Assembly: GCF_026151205.1 (NCBI RefSeq) | Contig: NC_087072.1 | Location: 20,240,103 to 20,304,102, forward strand | DNA length: 64,000 bases | Source: Bolinopsis microptera | Taxonomy: Eukaryota > Ctenophora > Tentaculata > Lobata > Bolinopsidae | Direction: 5' to 3' | Part shown: positions 10,277-23,102 of the stretch, piece by piece | Numbering within the stretch: the stretch's first letter is position 1 | How the letters are laid out: each line of letters starts with the position of its first letter | Position numbers and translations under genes: made by a program | The notes under the pieces: generated by a model | Database searches by the model: none | The model's input: the letters and a program-made list of their open reading frames with translations, nothing else | What the model was told of the DNA's origin: nothing

Positions 10277-10465
10277 ATAATGGTTAAAATACAAAGTAAA
10301 AAGATTTTCCTCGATGGGCCGGCATTCGCAACCGCGAAACGTTTTGAGTACGACAAACGATGACACCACCACCAGCCGTTAATTGATAAGTCCATGGGTG
10401 ACGGGATAAAGTTAAAGTAAGATGTGTAATTTCATATTGCCTATCACCTATCACCTAAGTTACTT

Positions 10466-10499
10466 TGCATATACTACTTCTATAGAAGTAGTATATGCA
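10466..10499. repeat. 34-bp perfect palindrome
   Basis: The sequence TGCATATACTACTTCTA is followed immediately by its own reverse complement with no loop. It lies in the left arm of the foldback element. The matching place in the right arm (near 11705-11720) has only a diverged half, so the palindrome arose in this arm after the arms separated. Confidence 0.9.
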
Positions 10500-12344
10500 T
10501 TCTAGAATTCTAGTTACACGATAGCGATCTCAGTTCCCAATAACGTGTGACCCAACAGAAGGGATTGTGGAAGGACATGTACATTTTTCATTAACACGTG
10601 CCCTGATTACATCCTCCGTTGAGCCACTATACGGGGATCGTTGATTGCCAGTCTGTAGTCAGATCGTTAATAAATTATACTTTAAAATTGGTTGCCGGGT
10701 GATGGTGTCAGTGAGAGACGTTAAGTTAGGTGAACATTGGTACAAAAATATAATAATATAGCAGTTTATCTCAAAGTTAAAATCACTATTTGTTAAAGTA
10801 TACAAACAGTTCTATTCAAAAGAACAAAGTCCGAGAGCAGAGAGAAGATTTGGAGACTATACACGCATATGTGGGGTTTAAATTTGGTATTAGTAATTTT
10901 AGGGTTCGACCGAAAATGTTGGTCGGTTGGTTAATAGGGAGCAGTCACTGTCATTAGAATTATCAGATTAGGAGCAACAATTAGAATCAAATTGGACATA
11001 TTAAGCTGCACCTTAAGATTTTGCAACAATGTCTGGCTGTGTGGGCGGCGAGCTGTGTATATGGTTGAATTTATTTATAAATGTAACATAATACAGGCTC
11101 TAAAAAGCATTACTAGCAATTGTGCTCTTTACCCTCTATCTTACACAATTTGAAAATTTTAGTCATGCGCGCATTCACCTAACCGTGTGCTTTCGCGCCA
11201 CTTCGGGCGCCTTTTCGGGCGCCACTTCCAACTTCGGGCGCGCCCGCCGTGAGGCACAGGAGGGACTAAATGCAAAAAAACTGCTGTTAACTGCTGCTCA
11301 CTGCTGCTGTCGAACCCTAAAATTACTAATACCAAATTTAAACCGCACATATTTGTGTGTAGTTTTGAGTTTCCAAATCTTCTCTCTGCTCTTGGACTTT
11401 GTTCTTTTGAATGGAACTGTTTGTATACTTTAACAAATAGTGATTGTAACTTAGAGATTAACTACCATATTATAATATTTTTGTACCAATGTTCACCTTA
11501 ATTAATGTTTCTCACTGACACCATCGCCCGGCAATCAATTTTAAATTAAAATTTATTAACGATCTGACTAAAGACTAGCGATCAACGTTCCCCGTAGCTC
11601 AACGGAAGGGGTAATTAGGGCATGTGTTAATGAAAAATGTACGTGTCCTTCCACAATCCCTTCTGTTGGGTCACACGTTTATTGGGGATTGAGATCGCTA
11701 GCGTTTAGCTAGAAGCAGTATCTGCAAAGTAACATAGGTGATAGGTGATAGGCAATATGAAATTACAAATCTTATTTTATCCCATGGACTTATCAATTAA
11801 GGGCTGGTGGTGGTGTCATCGTTTGTCGTACTCAAAACGTTTTGCGGTTGCGAATGCCGGCCCATCGAGGAAAATCTTTTTACTTTGGTTTTTAACCATT
11901 ATAAAGTATGATTAGTCGGATATAATATTGAGTTCAAACAGTTCCCGAAACGAAAAAGCAAACATTTGATTTTTGTTTCGGTGACTGAATCGTCGATGGG
12001 CCGACAAATATTTGTTGTCGAGTAGTGTTGAATACTCATATCTACATGATTATTGATTTAATTTAGGAATTGTATATAAATATCTTTGACCAAGTTTAAT
12101 TGTCAATGAGAATGCACCCCAGCACTTGGCACGCGCAGCGGCTTTGATGTTAGCGGCTACAAGTTAGGCAGCTGACGATAAGATGCCATGCGTGTTCAGC
12201 GTACGGCTTTTCGTTTTCGATTTTACAAAGCAACTTTTAATGATTATTAATGTCAAAATTATCGGATATTTATAATTCAATACATGTATTGATTCTTCTG
12301 TGGAAAATAAAAATTCTATTTTACTTAAATTGTATTTTTCTTTG

Positions 12345-13611
12345 AATGTACACTGTAGTTCGGAAATGTAAACCAAACTCTTTTGATCAGCCGCGCCGAA
12401 CCTGTGTTGCATTTTGGCTAGGAACGATATTTTTCCACGGGATCAAAAGCATCTGATAGATATTACTCCCCCTATCAGAAACAACTAAAAAGTCGATTTT
12501 GAGAAAATTTCCATGAAGACCCCCCCCCCCCTGCCCCCTTAACCAATAACCACCTCTGGACACTCCCCAGCTCCTAAATGATACCCGACTTCCATGAGCC
12601 GTAACTGAATTGCTATAGATCTGGTTTATATATCTATGATAGTTTATTTAATATATGTATACTATTATATAGTAGTATATATATATACTAATTGTTTTAT
12701 ATATCAGTATGCACCACAACATGTCGTCTGTGGGGCTTTGATAATTAGTACTTACTGGTGTTTACCTATCATTCAGATTTTCCTGTTTAACATGTAAGGT
12801 AAGGACTACAAAGGAAGAGTAGGAGCTCATCACACCTATTTGCATGATGTGTTAATAAAAGACCTTATAATTATTACTAATTATAATAGTGTGAAGACTA
12901 CTCGGCTACTTGATTTATTTCTTGTGTTTGCTGTATTTAGTTTTATAATATAACAATAAGATTCAATTAATTAGGAGAAATAGTTGACTCTAAGTTAACT
13001 GTACTGGTTTCAACGTGTGGCACTGTGTCGTAAAACTTGCAGAGCTGTGCTTGAATGTTGAATGTGTCATACAATACATAGTTATTTAAATAATATTTCA
13101 TTGTACAAATGTTGACTCAAATGAGTGGTAGTATGATGATAAAGCGAATTTATCGATCCTACCGCTCTAGTGACTACTGCTCAAAAAATTGGACAAATTA
13201 GGTGATTTAAGAGGATACTAGTTTTTCAAAATTGCCCTTAATTCAAACGACAGGGCCCTTAGCTTTGGTTTCTCAACTTTTGGTCAAATGGAAATGTACT
13301 GTAGTTAGATTCAGTCAGAGACAGGTATAGTACTGCAGTATGTAATGTCTAGTAGGACAAAGACGCAACATGTCACTTGATGTGTTAACTACCATATTGC
13401 TAGAACAGCGAACTTATCATGACACTAAAAAGTACCCCCCTCTAATGGCAACCCCCCCCCCTCCTAGTGTAGACAGAGATTACTATCGATTACAATGTTG
13501 GTTAATGAATTCCTATGTTTTAAAGCTGAAGTCAGATTGCACAGTTGTAATATAACACATATTTCTTCAGATGATAGATTATGTATGTACCCCCACCCCC
13601 CTGTGCTTGTA
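12345..13611. other. Intergenic region upstream of the Rab5-type gene
   Basis: No exon was recognised. It contains C-runs at about 12517-12538, 13434-13463 and 13590-13600, and AT-rich stretches. A polypyrimidine-AG site (ATTTCTTCAG, ending 13570) lies 41 nt before the Rab5 ATG and could be a cis- or trans-splice acceptor for the 5' UTR. Confidence 0.5.
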
Positions 13612-16600
13612 ATGGCCGCTAGGAGATCAGTTTCAAACGCCAGTCAAAAGAATCCACTGCACTTTAAGTTGGTTCTTTTGGGTAAGTCTTTTTTAAAACC
13701 CATCTTTTCGTTGTTGTTCTATAAATTTAAATATGCCTAATTTATTAACCTAAGTTTCAATATTTTAGAATAATAAGTCGTTAGAAAGTTAGAACTAACA
13801 GTTAACCTCTCTTTACAGGCGATGAAGGGGTTGGTAAGTCGTGTATAGCTCAAAGATTTGTCAGGAGACAGTTCAATGACCACAGCTCCCCTACTATTGG
13901 AGGTAAACATTACTTTTCATCTTTTCAGTTGTCATATTATATTATTATAAAGTTGAAATGCAAATAGAATAGAATGGGATAGATTTTTTTCGATTTTAGA
14001 ATACTGAGTAAGAGAGTTACAATTTTAATAGGAATCTTAATTATAAAGATTAAAACACATCATGGCTAAATTCGAAATTATCCCACTATTCCTGTTAAAT
14101 AACAACACCATCCTTTTCAGCATCCTTCTTCAGTCAGACCCTGTGTTTGGACGACAACAAGAAAGTGAAGCTAGATATCTGGGATACCGCTGGTCAGGAG
14201 AGATATCACAGTCTGGCTCCTATCTACTACAGGGGAGCAAGTGCAGCTGTCGTTGTGTACGATCTTACCCGACAGGTCAGAGACAAACTGGACATTTTAG
14301 TTTGTTGGAGCTTCTTAAATCAGAATAGAATAATACTATGTGTTAACTGTTCAGTAATATAAGTAAGTTATGGAGATGTTTAATTTCGGATTAAAAATGC
14401 TCAGATTTTGGAAATCAGATTGGTGGACAGTTGATAATGTTCATATAAGAAAAAGTTGGGAAATATCTTAGCATTTCTAATAACAAGCAAATTACGTGTT
14501 TGAACAGTTTTACGATCTACATTCTACAGGACACATTTGAGCATGCTCAGAAGTGGGTGGATGAGTTGAGACAACAGGTCGGAGGAGAGATCGCTATCGC
14601 TCTGGCTGGAAACAAATCTGACATGGCAGAGAGCCACATCACTGTTACTACTTCGGTTAGTCCACATGATATGTTTATCGGCTTCTTCGATCACGTGGTC
14701 ACAGTATCAATCACGTGGTCATAGTGTGGCAAATATTGAAATTCTATGTTCTTAGTATTATAACTTTATGAGTTTACAGATTATACATAAAGTTATTGTT
14801 TTAATCAGAATACTGCATTTTCAGTATATTTAAGTTACTCTTATCTGATGACTTGTCAGATCTTGTTTTCTTTACAACATCTTCAGATTTGTGTAATTAA
14901 ATCTAAACAATTATTATGAATTATACAATTCTGATATCATTTTGTTTGACAATAAGGTGGTCTTAGCTAGGTTTTATTAGTTTGTTCTATTACTACACAA
15001 TGTTTTAGTAAGAATTGAGGGAGCCAGTTATGTCAGTAATAAAGAAACATAACGATTATCTTTGGTTTATGTGGCAAAGAAGCCTTTTATAACTCTTTAT
15101 TCCATTGGGAAGTTTGATTAGGTTTTTAAAATAGGAAAATGTTTTGATAAATTTTAAAAAATATTGTATTTGATAAATAATTAATTTTGGTGGGGAAATA
15201 TTTATCATATATTTTTCACATAGTGCGATGATATTTTGTAGACATGTGTGATGATGTGATGTCATACATTTTACTTAACTTAACTTTACTTTGCTTTGCT
15301 TTGCTTTACTTTACTTTACTTTACACACCCTTTTCACATCTTATGGATCAAGCTGTATACTGTAAAGTCCCTATCGTGTATAATATTGCGCAGTTACTAT
15401 CATTATACATCATTGTAGGAAATCGCTGAACTTGCACAATATTTTAGAGAATTTATAAAATGGTCCATTTATTAATGTCTCACGTTATGATATAATGGTT
15501 TACTTTGAGACAAACGCCTGCAAAATAGAATTCAGTGTGAACAGTGTCATTGTCAAAGTTTCTCATATCTGGTTTCCCTGACTTTTTAAACCTCAAGGGA
15601 GTTCATCGAAAGAGATAAGAAATGTACAGTGGTCAATGAAACCGATAAATTTGTGCCATACGTCACAATTCTTTGTAACCAATCCATTGTGTCATGTGTG
15701 TTGCGAAACTGGTCGCATATTTCGCAACGTCCAATCTTTTAAATGTGATTTGATCACCATTTTATATCATCTAACTGATTTGTGGAGCTACAACAGTAGT
15801 ATTAGAAACAGAGTTAGATAACTTTTAAAGGATGACCGTGGTCTGGGAACACTTTATTTAAGTGGTCACTGTAAATTAATTAATGAGGATTTGTTTAGAC
15901 TGTTACCATGTAACCACTGATTGTATTGTTTTATCAATATCATGAAACAATCCGTTCTATTGTTCAGCTCCTGCAGTTGGAAACTAGATTTAGAACAACT
16001 CGTTTTTAATGTATAATTTTGGTTGAGCATGAAATGTCGATGTCAATTATTTTTGGCTCAAAATACTTGTTTTTATCTTTTCTCCTTGTATAATCCATAT
16101 AATGATTATTGTATGGAGATCTAGCCCTCATAGAATTATACTGAATCACATTCCCAGAGCAGGATAAATATTATATTATTACTTTGAGATATTTCATTGT
16201 TAAAGTTAACGAGTTTATTGTTTTTAGGTAGCACAAAGCTACGCTGACGATGCAGACTTGATGTTCTTCGAAACTTCTGCTAAAACTGGAGATAACATTG
16301 AGGACACTTTTCTGGCCATTGGTATGCTTAAAATATTTGTAATATGTCTGAACACGGAAAGTGATAGGTAGCTAGCAAAATTTAGTTTGAGTCAAACACG
16401 TGTGCAATCTCCCCACTATTACCCACATATTTTATTTATAAAATATGTGATTATAATCATGATAATTTGCAAACAAAATTGCAGTACAATTCTTCTAATA
16501 TTTTGATTATCTCATCACATGATGAGATCATGACACACTGGATTAGCTCAACAGTCACACAATACGGCATGTTTCCAGTTTTGGTTTAATAAGATAACAG

Positions 16601-17247
16601 TCACACTCATTAAATACCTCAGCAAGGAAGCTGTGCTCCGCTCATACAGAAGTAGTAGAACCCAGCAGAATACTTTTAGACGAGGAATCTGGTCAAACTC
16701 AGGTAAATTCCGGGAATATTATCCGTTACATTCAGGAGATCTGAAATATGTACTAGGTGGGAACTCAGTGAGATACGATGTTTGTTTGTTTGCACCAGTT
16801 GGCACAGTTCCAATACTTGCTCAAATATTGCCACAATCATGACATTTGATGTGCGATTGTGTATAATTGTAGAGTGTAACGCAAGACATTTCTACTCATT
16901 AAGATATTTAACGTCTATTATTGCGCTATAATTTGATACTCGAATTACTTCTCAAATTTCGTTTTTTTTCAATCATCTGATAACATTTTTGTCGCCAATT
17001 TCTTGCCACATTCGGTTGCCTCCTGTACTTGATGACATACTAATGCAGATATTGGCTCAGTGGTTGTGACACGTTATTACACTAAACCGATTAGCCTTAA
17101 AACATGTCAAAATAATCTTGCCACGCCTATTTGCACAGCGTATATCTGCTCACTAATATTTTAATTTCAGCGAGGGTGTTGCTCGAGTTTCTCATCCACC
17201 GCTACCCCACAACAATGAGAGTTTCAGACCTCCACTTCGACCAATAA
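13612..17247 (+). CDS. Rab5: Rab5-type small GTPase, 6 exons, 201 aa
   Basis: Rab5 proteins are early-endosome GTPases that control vesicle fusion. Exons 13612-13681, 13819-13902, 14121-14275, 14530-14655, 16228-16321 and 17171-17247 join in phase with GT-AG introns to 606 nt. Visible motifs are the P-loop GDEGVGKS (24-31), switch I SPTIGA with Thr49, [14 protein letters not shown] (72-85), NKSD (131-134) and ETSAK (160-164). [13 protein letters not shown] and AQSYADD are Rab5-group features. Two oddities stand out. The Rab5 P-loop usually has Ser/Ala where this has Gly27-Val28. The last exon ends RVSDLHFDQ without the C-terminal cysteines needed for geranylgeranylation, so the true last exon may be elsewhere, use another acceptor, or be decayed. 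Intron 4 carries a LINE tail. Confidence 0.85.
14998..15333 (+). mobile_element. 5'-truncated LINE 3' end in Rab5 intron 4
   Basis: From GTAAGAATTGAGGGAGCCAG at 15009 to a TTTACTTTACTT tail at about 15270-15333, this copy matches the 3' end of the LINE whose last exon-like frame ends at 57939, including AGACATGTGTGATGATGTGA. It is in the same orientation as the gene. Only the last coding residues and the 3' UTR are present, with several indels. Confidence 0.85.
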
Positions 17248-20200
17248 TCAAACGGAATTCTAGTTTTGTACGTACGAAAATATAGTATTCGCTTGACCTA
17301 AGCATTCGAGAGGCAATGTTTGGGAGATCTCATCCCGATTGAAAACTCGAAACAGACGAATTTTTGAGACGATTTTGTGAAATCATATGCTCCAGGAAAA
17401 TGACATTTTAGACTTATTGTGAATGTGATATTATGAAGCACGGCGATGACAGAAAACAGAAACATTAATTTTATGAGGCAATTCTTGTCAGATTTGTTGA
17501 TAGGATGTGGTTTGGTGCACAATTGTAGATCTGAGACTTCTTTTTCCAGTGTTTCGAATTCCGATCTTGTGATAAAGATATTTTCAGTAACGCGCTGTGA
17601 ACATAAACATTTCTTGTGATAAAAGCAAATCTATTTTCGCGCAAGTGCGTAAGTTATTTATTTCTTAGCTGATCGAGCGAGCTAGGCTAATTTTATATTT
17701 CATCATAGTGATTAGTGTTACGCAAAAGTATAGTTTAAGGAGTGTGACAATGACAAATTGCGTTATCATGTGAAGTTGGCCCCTGGTATGTAATTTGTAG
17801 TGTCTGTCGTCACCTCACTTTGATACGTGGCCGGCTAGTTACTCGTATTGCAGATGAAGCAACAGCGTACGTACATCGACGAGTGGTCGAATGCGCGGGT
17901 ACGGGAAACTATCACGTGTCAAAATAAAGCGTGTCTCCTCCGCCGAAATACATACCACATAGTTCACCTTCATTCGACAGCTATTGTAGGTCACTGTCAT
18001 CTTTAAATGATGGACTCAGCTGAATTTATATAATGTTAAAATATAATGCATAAGGAATTATATAATTATCTTGTTTGGTTGGTACTATAGTGAAGTTATG
18101 ATATTAGAAAAATTGTTGACATACGTTGCATGCCAATTGTTCACTGCCGGTTAATTTTTTAGAAAATCATTCATCGAGCAAGTAAAGTGAAAGAATTGGG
18201 AAAAAGCTTTAATGAGAGATCAGCAAGCATCAATTAAATATGCATCAGCGTAACCTTAACGTTTTCATATTTGTTTACGTGGATATCGGACGTTAGCTAG
18301 CTTTCCTTATTTTTAGATTTTTCCACTCTTTTAATCAGGGAACGAATAATTGTCCCAACAAGAAATAAATCGTCTTTTTCGGAATCGCGATCGTACGGTT
18401 AAAACTTAAATGTCTACCAACCGTGTTTCTAAAATAGCTCATACATGCGCCCATATTTTTAGACCACGACACATTTTATTGGATCAGAAAATTGCTTGAA
18501 GTCCAGCATGTTTAATTTTTTCATTTGTGATATCGTATTGATAATGGTATTCTGTTTTGTAAATATCTCCAAAATAAATATTATGTTGCAAATTTAATAC
18601 CAGAATTTGTTTCTGATTTAACACAAATTAAACCAATCATCCATGCAAAATATTTCAAAATAGTATCACTACACGATCTCTAGGCAATAAACAAAGTCGG
18701 CCCGGGTTAAAATCATAGTCCATATCAGTCTTCACACTAGTCACTACGCACGTGTCATGGCTCTCCAGGAGTGACTAATTCTGTTGGCACCTGTGTTCTT
18801 GGTATCTTTCTCTTCCGTGTCCTTCTTTTCCTGGCCCCTTTTCGTCTCACCTATGTTGCCGTGGTGTTACTGTTAGTGAAAGTTATTGACTTGATAAAAT
18901 GAAACAATTATATGGGAGCTGAGATCAATGCGTCATAACGTAGTATTGAAATGCTACATTATTAATATTATCACGAAATAGAACTTTACTCAAGATTGAT
19001 GTACAAAATTGTGGTTAATTCCACGATTAGTGATTGGCGTTGATTGAATTAGAGCCTTTTCCCCATGAAATTGGCAGTTGGCACCCATTTTAATGTACGT
19101 AATATATATATTTAAACTAATTACAACACTACAAATCTATTACATTTATTGAGGATGACTGTAAAGGTACATTTTACCGACATTTGAAGTCAAGGCGTTG
19201 TTTTACTGATAGTTGTGGCTGACTAATAATATATATATATATATATATTAATAACATTCAGAAAAGTTACCACTACTAAAATTTGCTCGACAGACGAACC
19301 ATTTTATTCTTTACATATGTCGACTTTTTGAATAGTCTAAGAAATACTCACTTCCATAATAGCCGTCAAAATTCCATTTAGTATTTCCTCTAGACGGGCG
19401 ATGTGATTGTCTTTTCAGTCTGAAAAACTGTCTCCTCCGTCGGTCAACTTCTACATTCTCCTCTGGAATACTGGCCTCATTTTTATTGACTGTGTTTTGT
19501 GCTTCATCATCAAGTCCTTAAATAACATAACTTTAGTTACTGGATGGCCACAGTGTGATATAATATGGTGGCAGTATAAAGTTCTGTGAATAGAAATACA
19601 GAAAAAATAGAGATCAAACTTTTAAATTATATGCTGATGATTAAAAATAACTTAATTTTTAAATTCAGCAAAAGTTAGTGATAGCTAGTAGTATTGAGTG
19701 TTGTACCTGAGTTCTCCAAGTCCTGTTGGAAGCTTTTATTCGTTAATAGCACGAATCCCACAAGTAGCAATAGCCTGCAGGAATGTTTGCATCATCATCT
19801 CAGATCAAATGAATGGGGAAACTTCATGATCAATCAAACTGTTAGAAGAAGCAATCGTTCAGATTTAAAGTCGAATTATTTGGACATAAACTTCCATCCA
19901 TAGAGACTTCGGAAAAATAAATAATTTTACTCACGATCTGAAAGTTGAAATATTCCCCAGGTGGTTCATTTGGAGCGATCTGTGTAGTACACTACTAGTA
20001 CTAGATCTGCTTAGGAGCTCGACGAATCTGAAATGCAATATGCACTATCGACTGTTTTTGTAGCAATATATGTCAATGGGATTGGGGTGGTTTACAATTG
20101 ACAATTATACCGTCATAAACAAAAGTTTAATTCTATCTAACCACGTGACCACTCATTACCAAACTTCAAACTACAAAGGAGGGAATTGTCTGTATTGTCC

Positions 20201-23102
20201 AGCCTTATGATTTGATGATATTTCTAATCAAATCACGAATAATGTGAGCTACCCTCCTTGACGCAGTTGTAGGACTGCTTTATCAACGAAGAATGGGGCA
20301 TTATTTATGGCCAGGAAAACGCAATTAGTTTGCAGTACAATTCAATGATCTTACAAAGATGGTAGAGCAAGATTATTGCTGTTCTGCATCATAGGACTGA
20401 ATCATTCTCTAACATAGGAACCTAACCTAAAGGTTAAAGATAGGCACTAGATCGTCCATTAAGATTGGATCCATTAGGGCCCATTATTTATAGTATTGTA
20501 ATAGGCGTCGACCACGCTAATACTAATAGTCTGAATAGCTTTGAGCTTAAAGCCAATAAATTTCTAGACTTATACCTAAATTCTATTAAGTCCGTCGGGA
20601 TATTAAATGACACTTGCAATCGCATTCGTATTCGTAATTTCCGTATGAACCAATTTGTAATTTGAATTTTTGTAATGCCACTTAGCTTAGCTAAGACCAA
20701 CCTACCTGTGACTAAAGCTCTAATATACAAAAACAATACATTATATCTTTATATTAAGATACAAGAAAATGCGAGTCTCTATTTGCGGTCGAAATTTGTC
20801 CAGAACAAGAAATGCGGCCGCTTTTTTTTGTGCATGGCCGCTCAATTTCCCGATCCGTGATGGCGTATTTTATCATTTTCTATACAACCTGGGGACCCCA
20901 GTTTTTACTGTTTATAAGTATGCAGATATGGCGAAGTGACAGGCCGAGCGCCACCAAGTTAATATAATTCCATATTGAATTTGAAAATCGTGTATATTTT
21001 TAAAAACCATATGCTTATTGTTTATGCAACCTGACACCCGACACGGATGTGTGCAAAATAGTATAAGTAACTCAAAATAATAATAGTATGCTATCAATTA
21101 GTGCCTAGTGGGATATGTACATGGTGAAATTAACAATGTACTTGGTCAGTTCAGCGCCGCGCGCCAACAATAGCTAATTCGGATTATTACGCAAAATAAC
21201 TTTGCGCAGGTAGTCACGTGGGCGATTACAGTGTGTGCAGGCAGGTACGGTCGCGCGCACGCTCGCAGGTACGGTCGCAAAGCTACCATATACAAAAAAA
21301 AAACCTCGTTCGCTAACCCTTGTCCTTGACTCTTTTGTGCCTTCGGCACTTTGAGTCATGGATCGGGAAAAAATCGGTGTCACCAATTGCGTTTCTGCTT
21401 TATAATACATATTAGCATAAACGATGGTTATTGGTTAATAATGATTTTGTCAAAATTTAAAATGTTCAACTGTTAACTGAGGGACTTAAAACTGCAGAAA
21501 CAATGCGATTTATTGCGCATTCCTATATAAAAATGGAATCACATTTCTAAACCCAACGCTTTTGTAGAGTTGTCAAATCAGGAACTACAAAGTACAAAAC
21601 AACAACAAAGCAAAGGTGTTACAAAAGGACGATAACTGGACTAGTATTCGAAATATATGACATAACCGAGCCTATTAAAAGTAGAAGTTGTAACATTTTT
21701 GAATTTTGATCATTTTCTTAAAGACTCTGGCAGCTCAGCAGCTGCACACATAATATACTTTAAGATCAACATTTTAAAATCCTCGGACAGTTTTCAAAGA
21801 TGTCCGCTTTGGTGATGAACTTTAATAGAATTTGTTGCCCATTAATGATCATTAATGACAATGTCAGTGTTGGCAAAATAAAAAATACTGACATTAATGG
21901 TCGTTGCATTCCCCCCAAGATCGAGATTGTAACAGAGTTAGTACAGCTGGAGAGGATTAGCATCGCTAAATAATCCAGTAACTCTGACGGTGTAAAGCCG
22001 TAGTACATACACATTACATTACACTTATCAGACGTTGTTATTGTTAACATTCAACTTAAAAAGGAATGAAAAATACACTAGCTTATTATGTTTAATATTA
22101 CTACCTTTCGATCCATAATACTGGTACACAGAACCTTTATTGTACAACTATATCACCAGCTAATAACTTGGTCCAGCAAATTATTTCCGATTTTATACAC
22201 AATAAATCAAACAAAGGCATATTGACATTCAACCAATGAAAAAGTAGCATTGATTGGCGAAGTTAAGAGTATAAAATACACGTATAATCACACCAATATA
22301 TTACATAATATAAATATCATCAACTTTTATTGAGACATTCGCACGTAACTTGCTATACTTATATAGTAGTAGTACTGTTTCAGAGCAGAGAAAACTTATA
22401 GCATATCATTGTTGAATTGGTCTTATCTGACTTTGACTGGAATGTTTATAGACAATAATCGGACATTCCAATAAAAATGTCCATCATGCTTTGTGACAAT
22501 TTGGCAAAATACCAATTTTCTGAAATCCAGGGTATAAGGGAAACCTGCTGATCAATCCTAAAATCAATTTTAATGTGAGTGGAAATTAAATTCATGCTTT
22601 AAAAACTACCATCATATTACCGGATGTTACAGGTGTCTACATAAATCCACCAATATTTACAAAATAGCATATAAATAAAGAAGAAATACAATATATTTAA
22701 CAAACAAAACCAACAGGTGATCAAGGTATATCACCTTAATCATATACAAGGTGCAGAGAACGTTACCATGTTACCATGGTTATCACGTTACCATGGTTAC
22801 ATGTTCTTTTGCACAAACAACACCCCAAATGCATGTTCACCGTCTTTCCATATTTCAATTTCTTCTCGTTCTAAAGAGCATTTTAATGACCAACTGTTGC
22901 ACGCCCTCTATCTTTCTCATTAAATAAGCTCACGAAATTGTAAAGTTGACCGTACAGAAACATTCTCTCGAAATACATCACATCTCGAACAATCCCTGAC
23001 GCAATGTTAACATGGGGACTTGTATGTTTAACCTACTGACGGCGCTCAGAGCTGGACGGATATGATCCGATAAATAGAAACCAGTTCGCTGACCATGACC
23101 AG
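17248..23102. other. Gene-poor interval between Rab5 and RhoGAP (convergent 3' ends)
   Basis: No exon passed the frame and splice tests. It includes the unassigned 3' UTRs of both genes, which converge here. Small features are an (AT)n run at about 19228-19249, a twice-repeated GCAGGTACGGTCGC at 21237-21284, a CTTCG-loop hairpin at 21328-21357, and a GTTACCATG repeat cluster near 22763-22800. Short open frames here look random. Confidence 0.55.
21328..21357. repeat. Hairpin with CTTCG apical loop
   Basis: The outer stem GACTC/GAGTC (21328-21332, 21353-21357) and inner stem GTGC/GCAC enclose CTTCG. It is followed by GGGAAAAAA. A similar hairpin occurs at 24813-24850 in RhoGAP intron 8. Confidence 0.6.

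Larger units (their letters stand above)
6608..12344. mobile_element. Foldback element with ~1.05-kb inverted arms, one arm interrupted by a LINE
   Basis: The right arm (about 11309-12344) is the reverse complement of the left arm, which is split into 6608-7069 and 10289-10910. The blocks line up in order, for example GGGTGCATTCTCATTAACAA near 6841 with its complement near 12105, GGGATTGTGGAAGGACATGT near 10561 with its complement near 11645, and GTAATTTTAGGGTTCGAC at 10893-10910 with its complement at 11309. Divergence between arms is moderate. The spacer (10911-11308) has GC-rich CTTCGGGCGCC repeats and no gene. Without the 3.2-kb LINE the element is about 2.5 kb. The exact outer termini and target duplication could not be set. 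Confidence 0.8.

Noticed and set aside
15636..15821. 61-codon frame in Rab5 intron 4
   Set aside because: No similarity to Rab exons and no in-phase splice sites; exons 4 and 5 already join without it.
19228..19249. AT run as a possible promoter TATA region
   Set aside because: It is a plain dinucleotide microsatellite far from any start of transcription I can support.
20845..21370. Possible inverted-repeat element bounded by TTCCCGATCC and GGATCGGGAA
   Set aside because: Only about 10 bp match at the ends, there is no target duplication, and the interiors do not pair.
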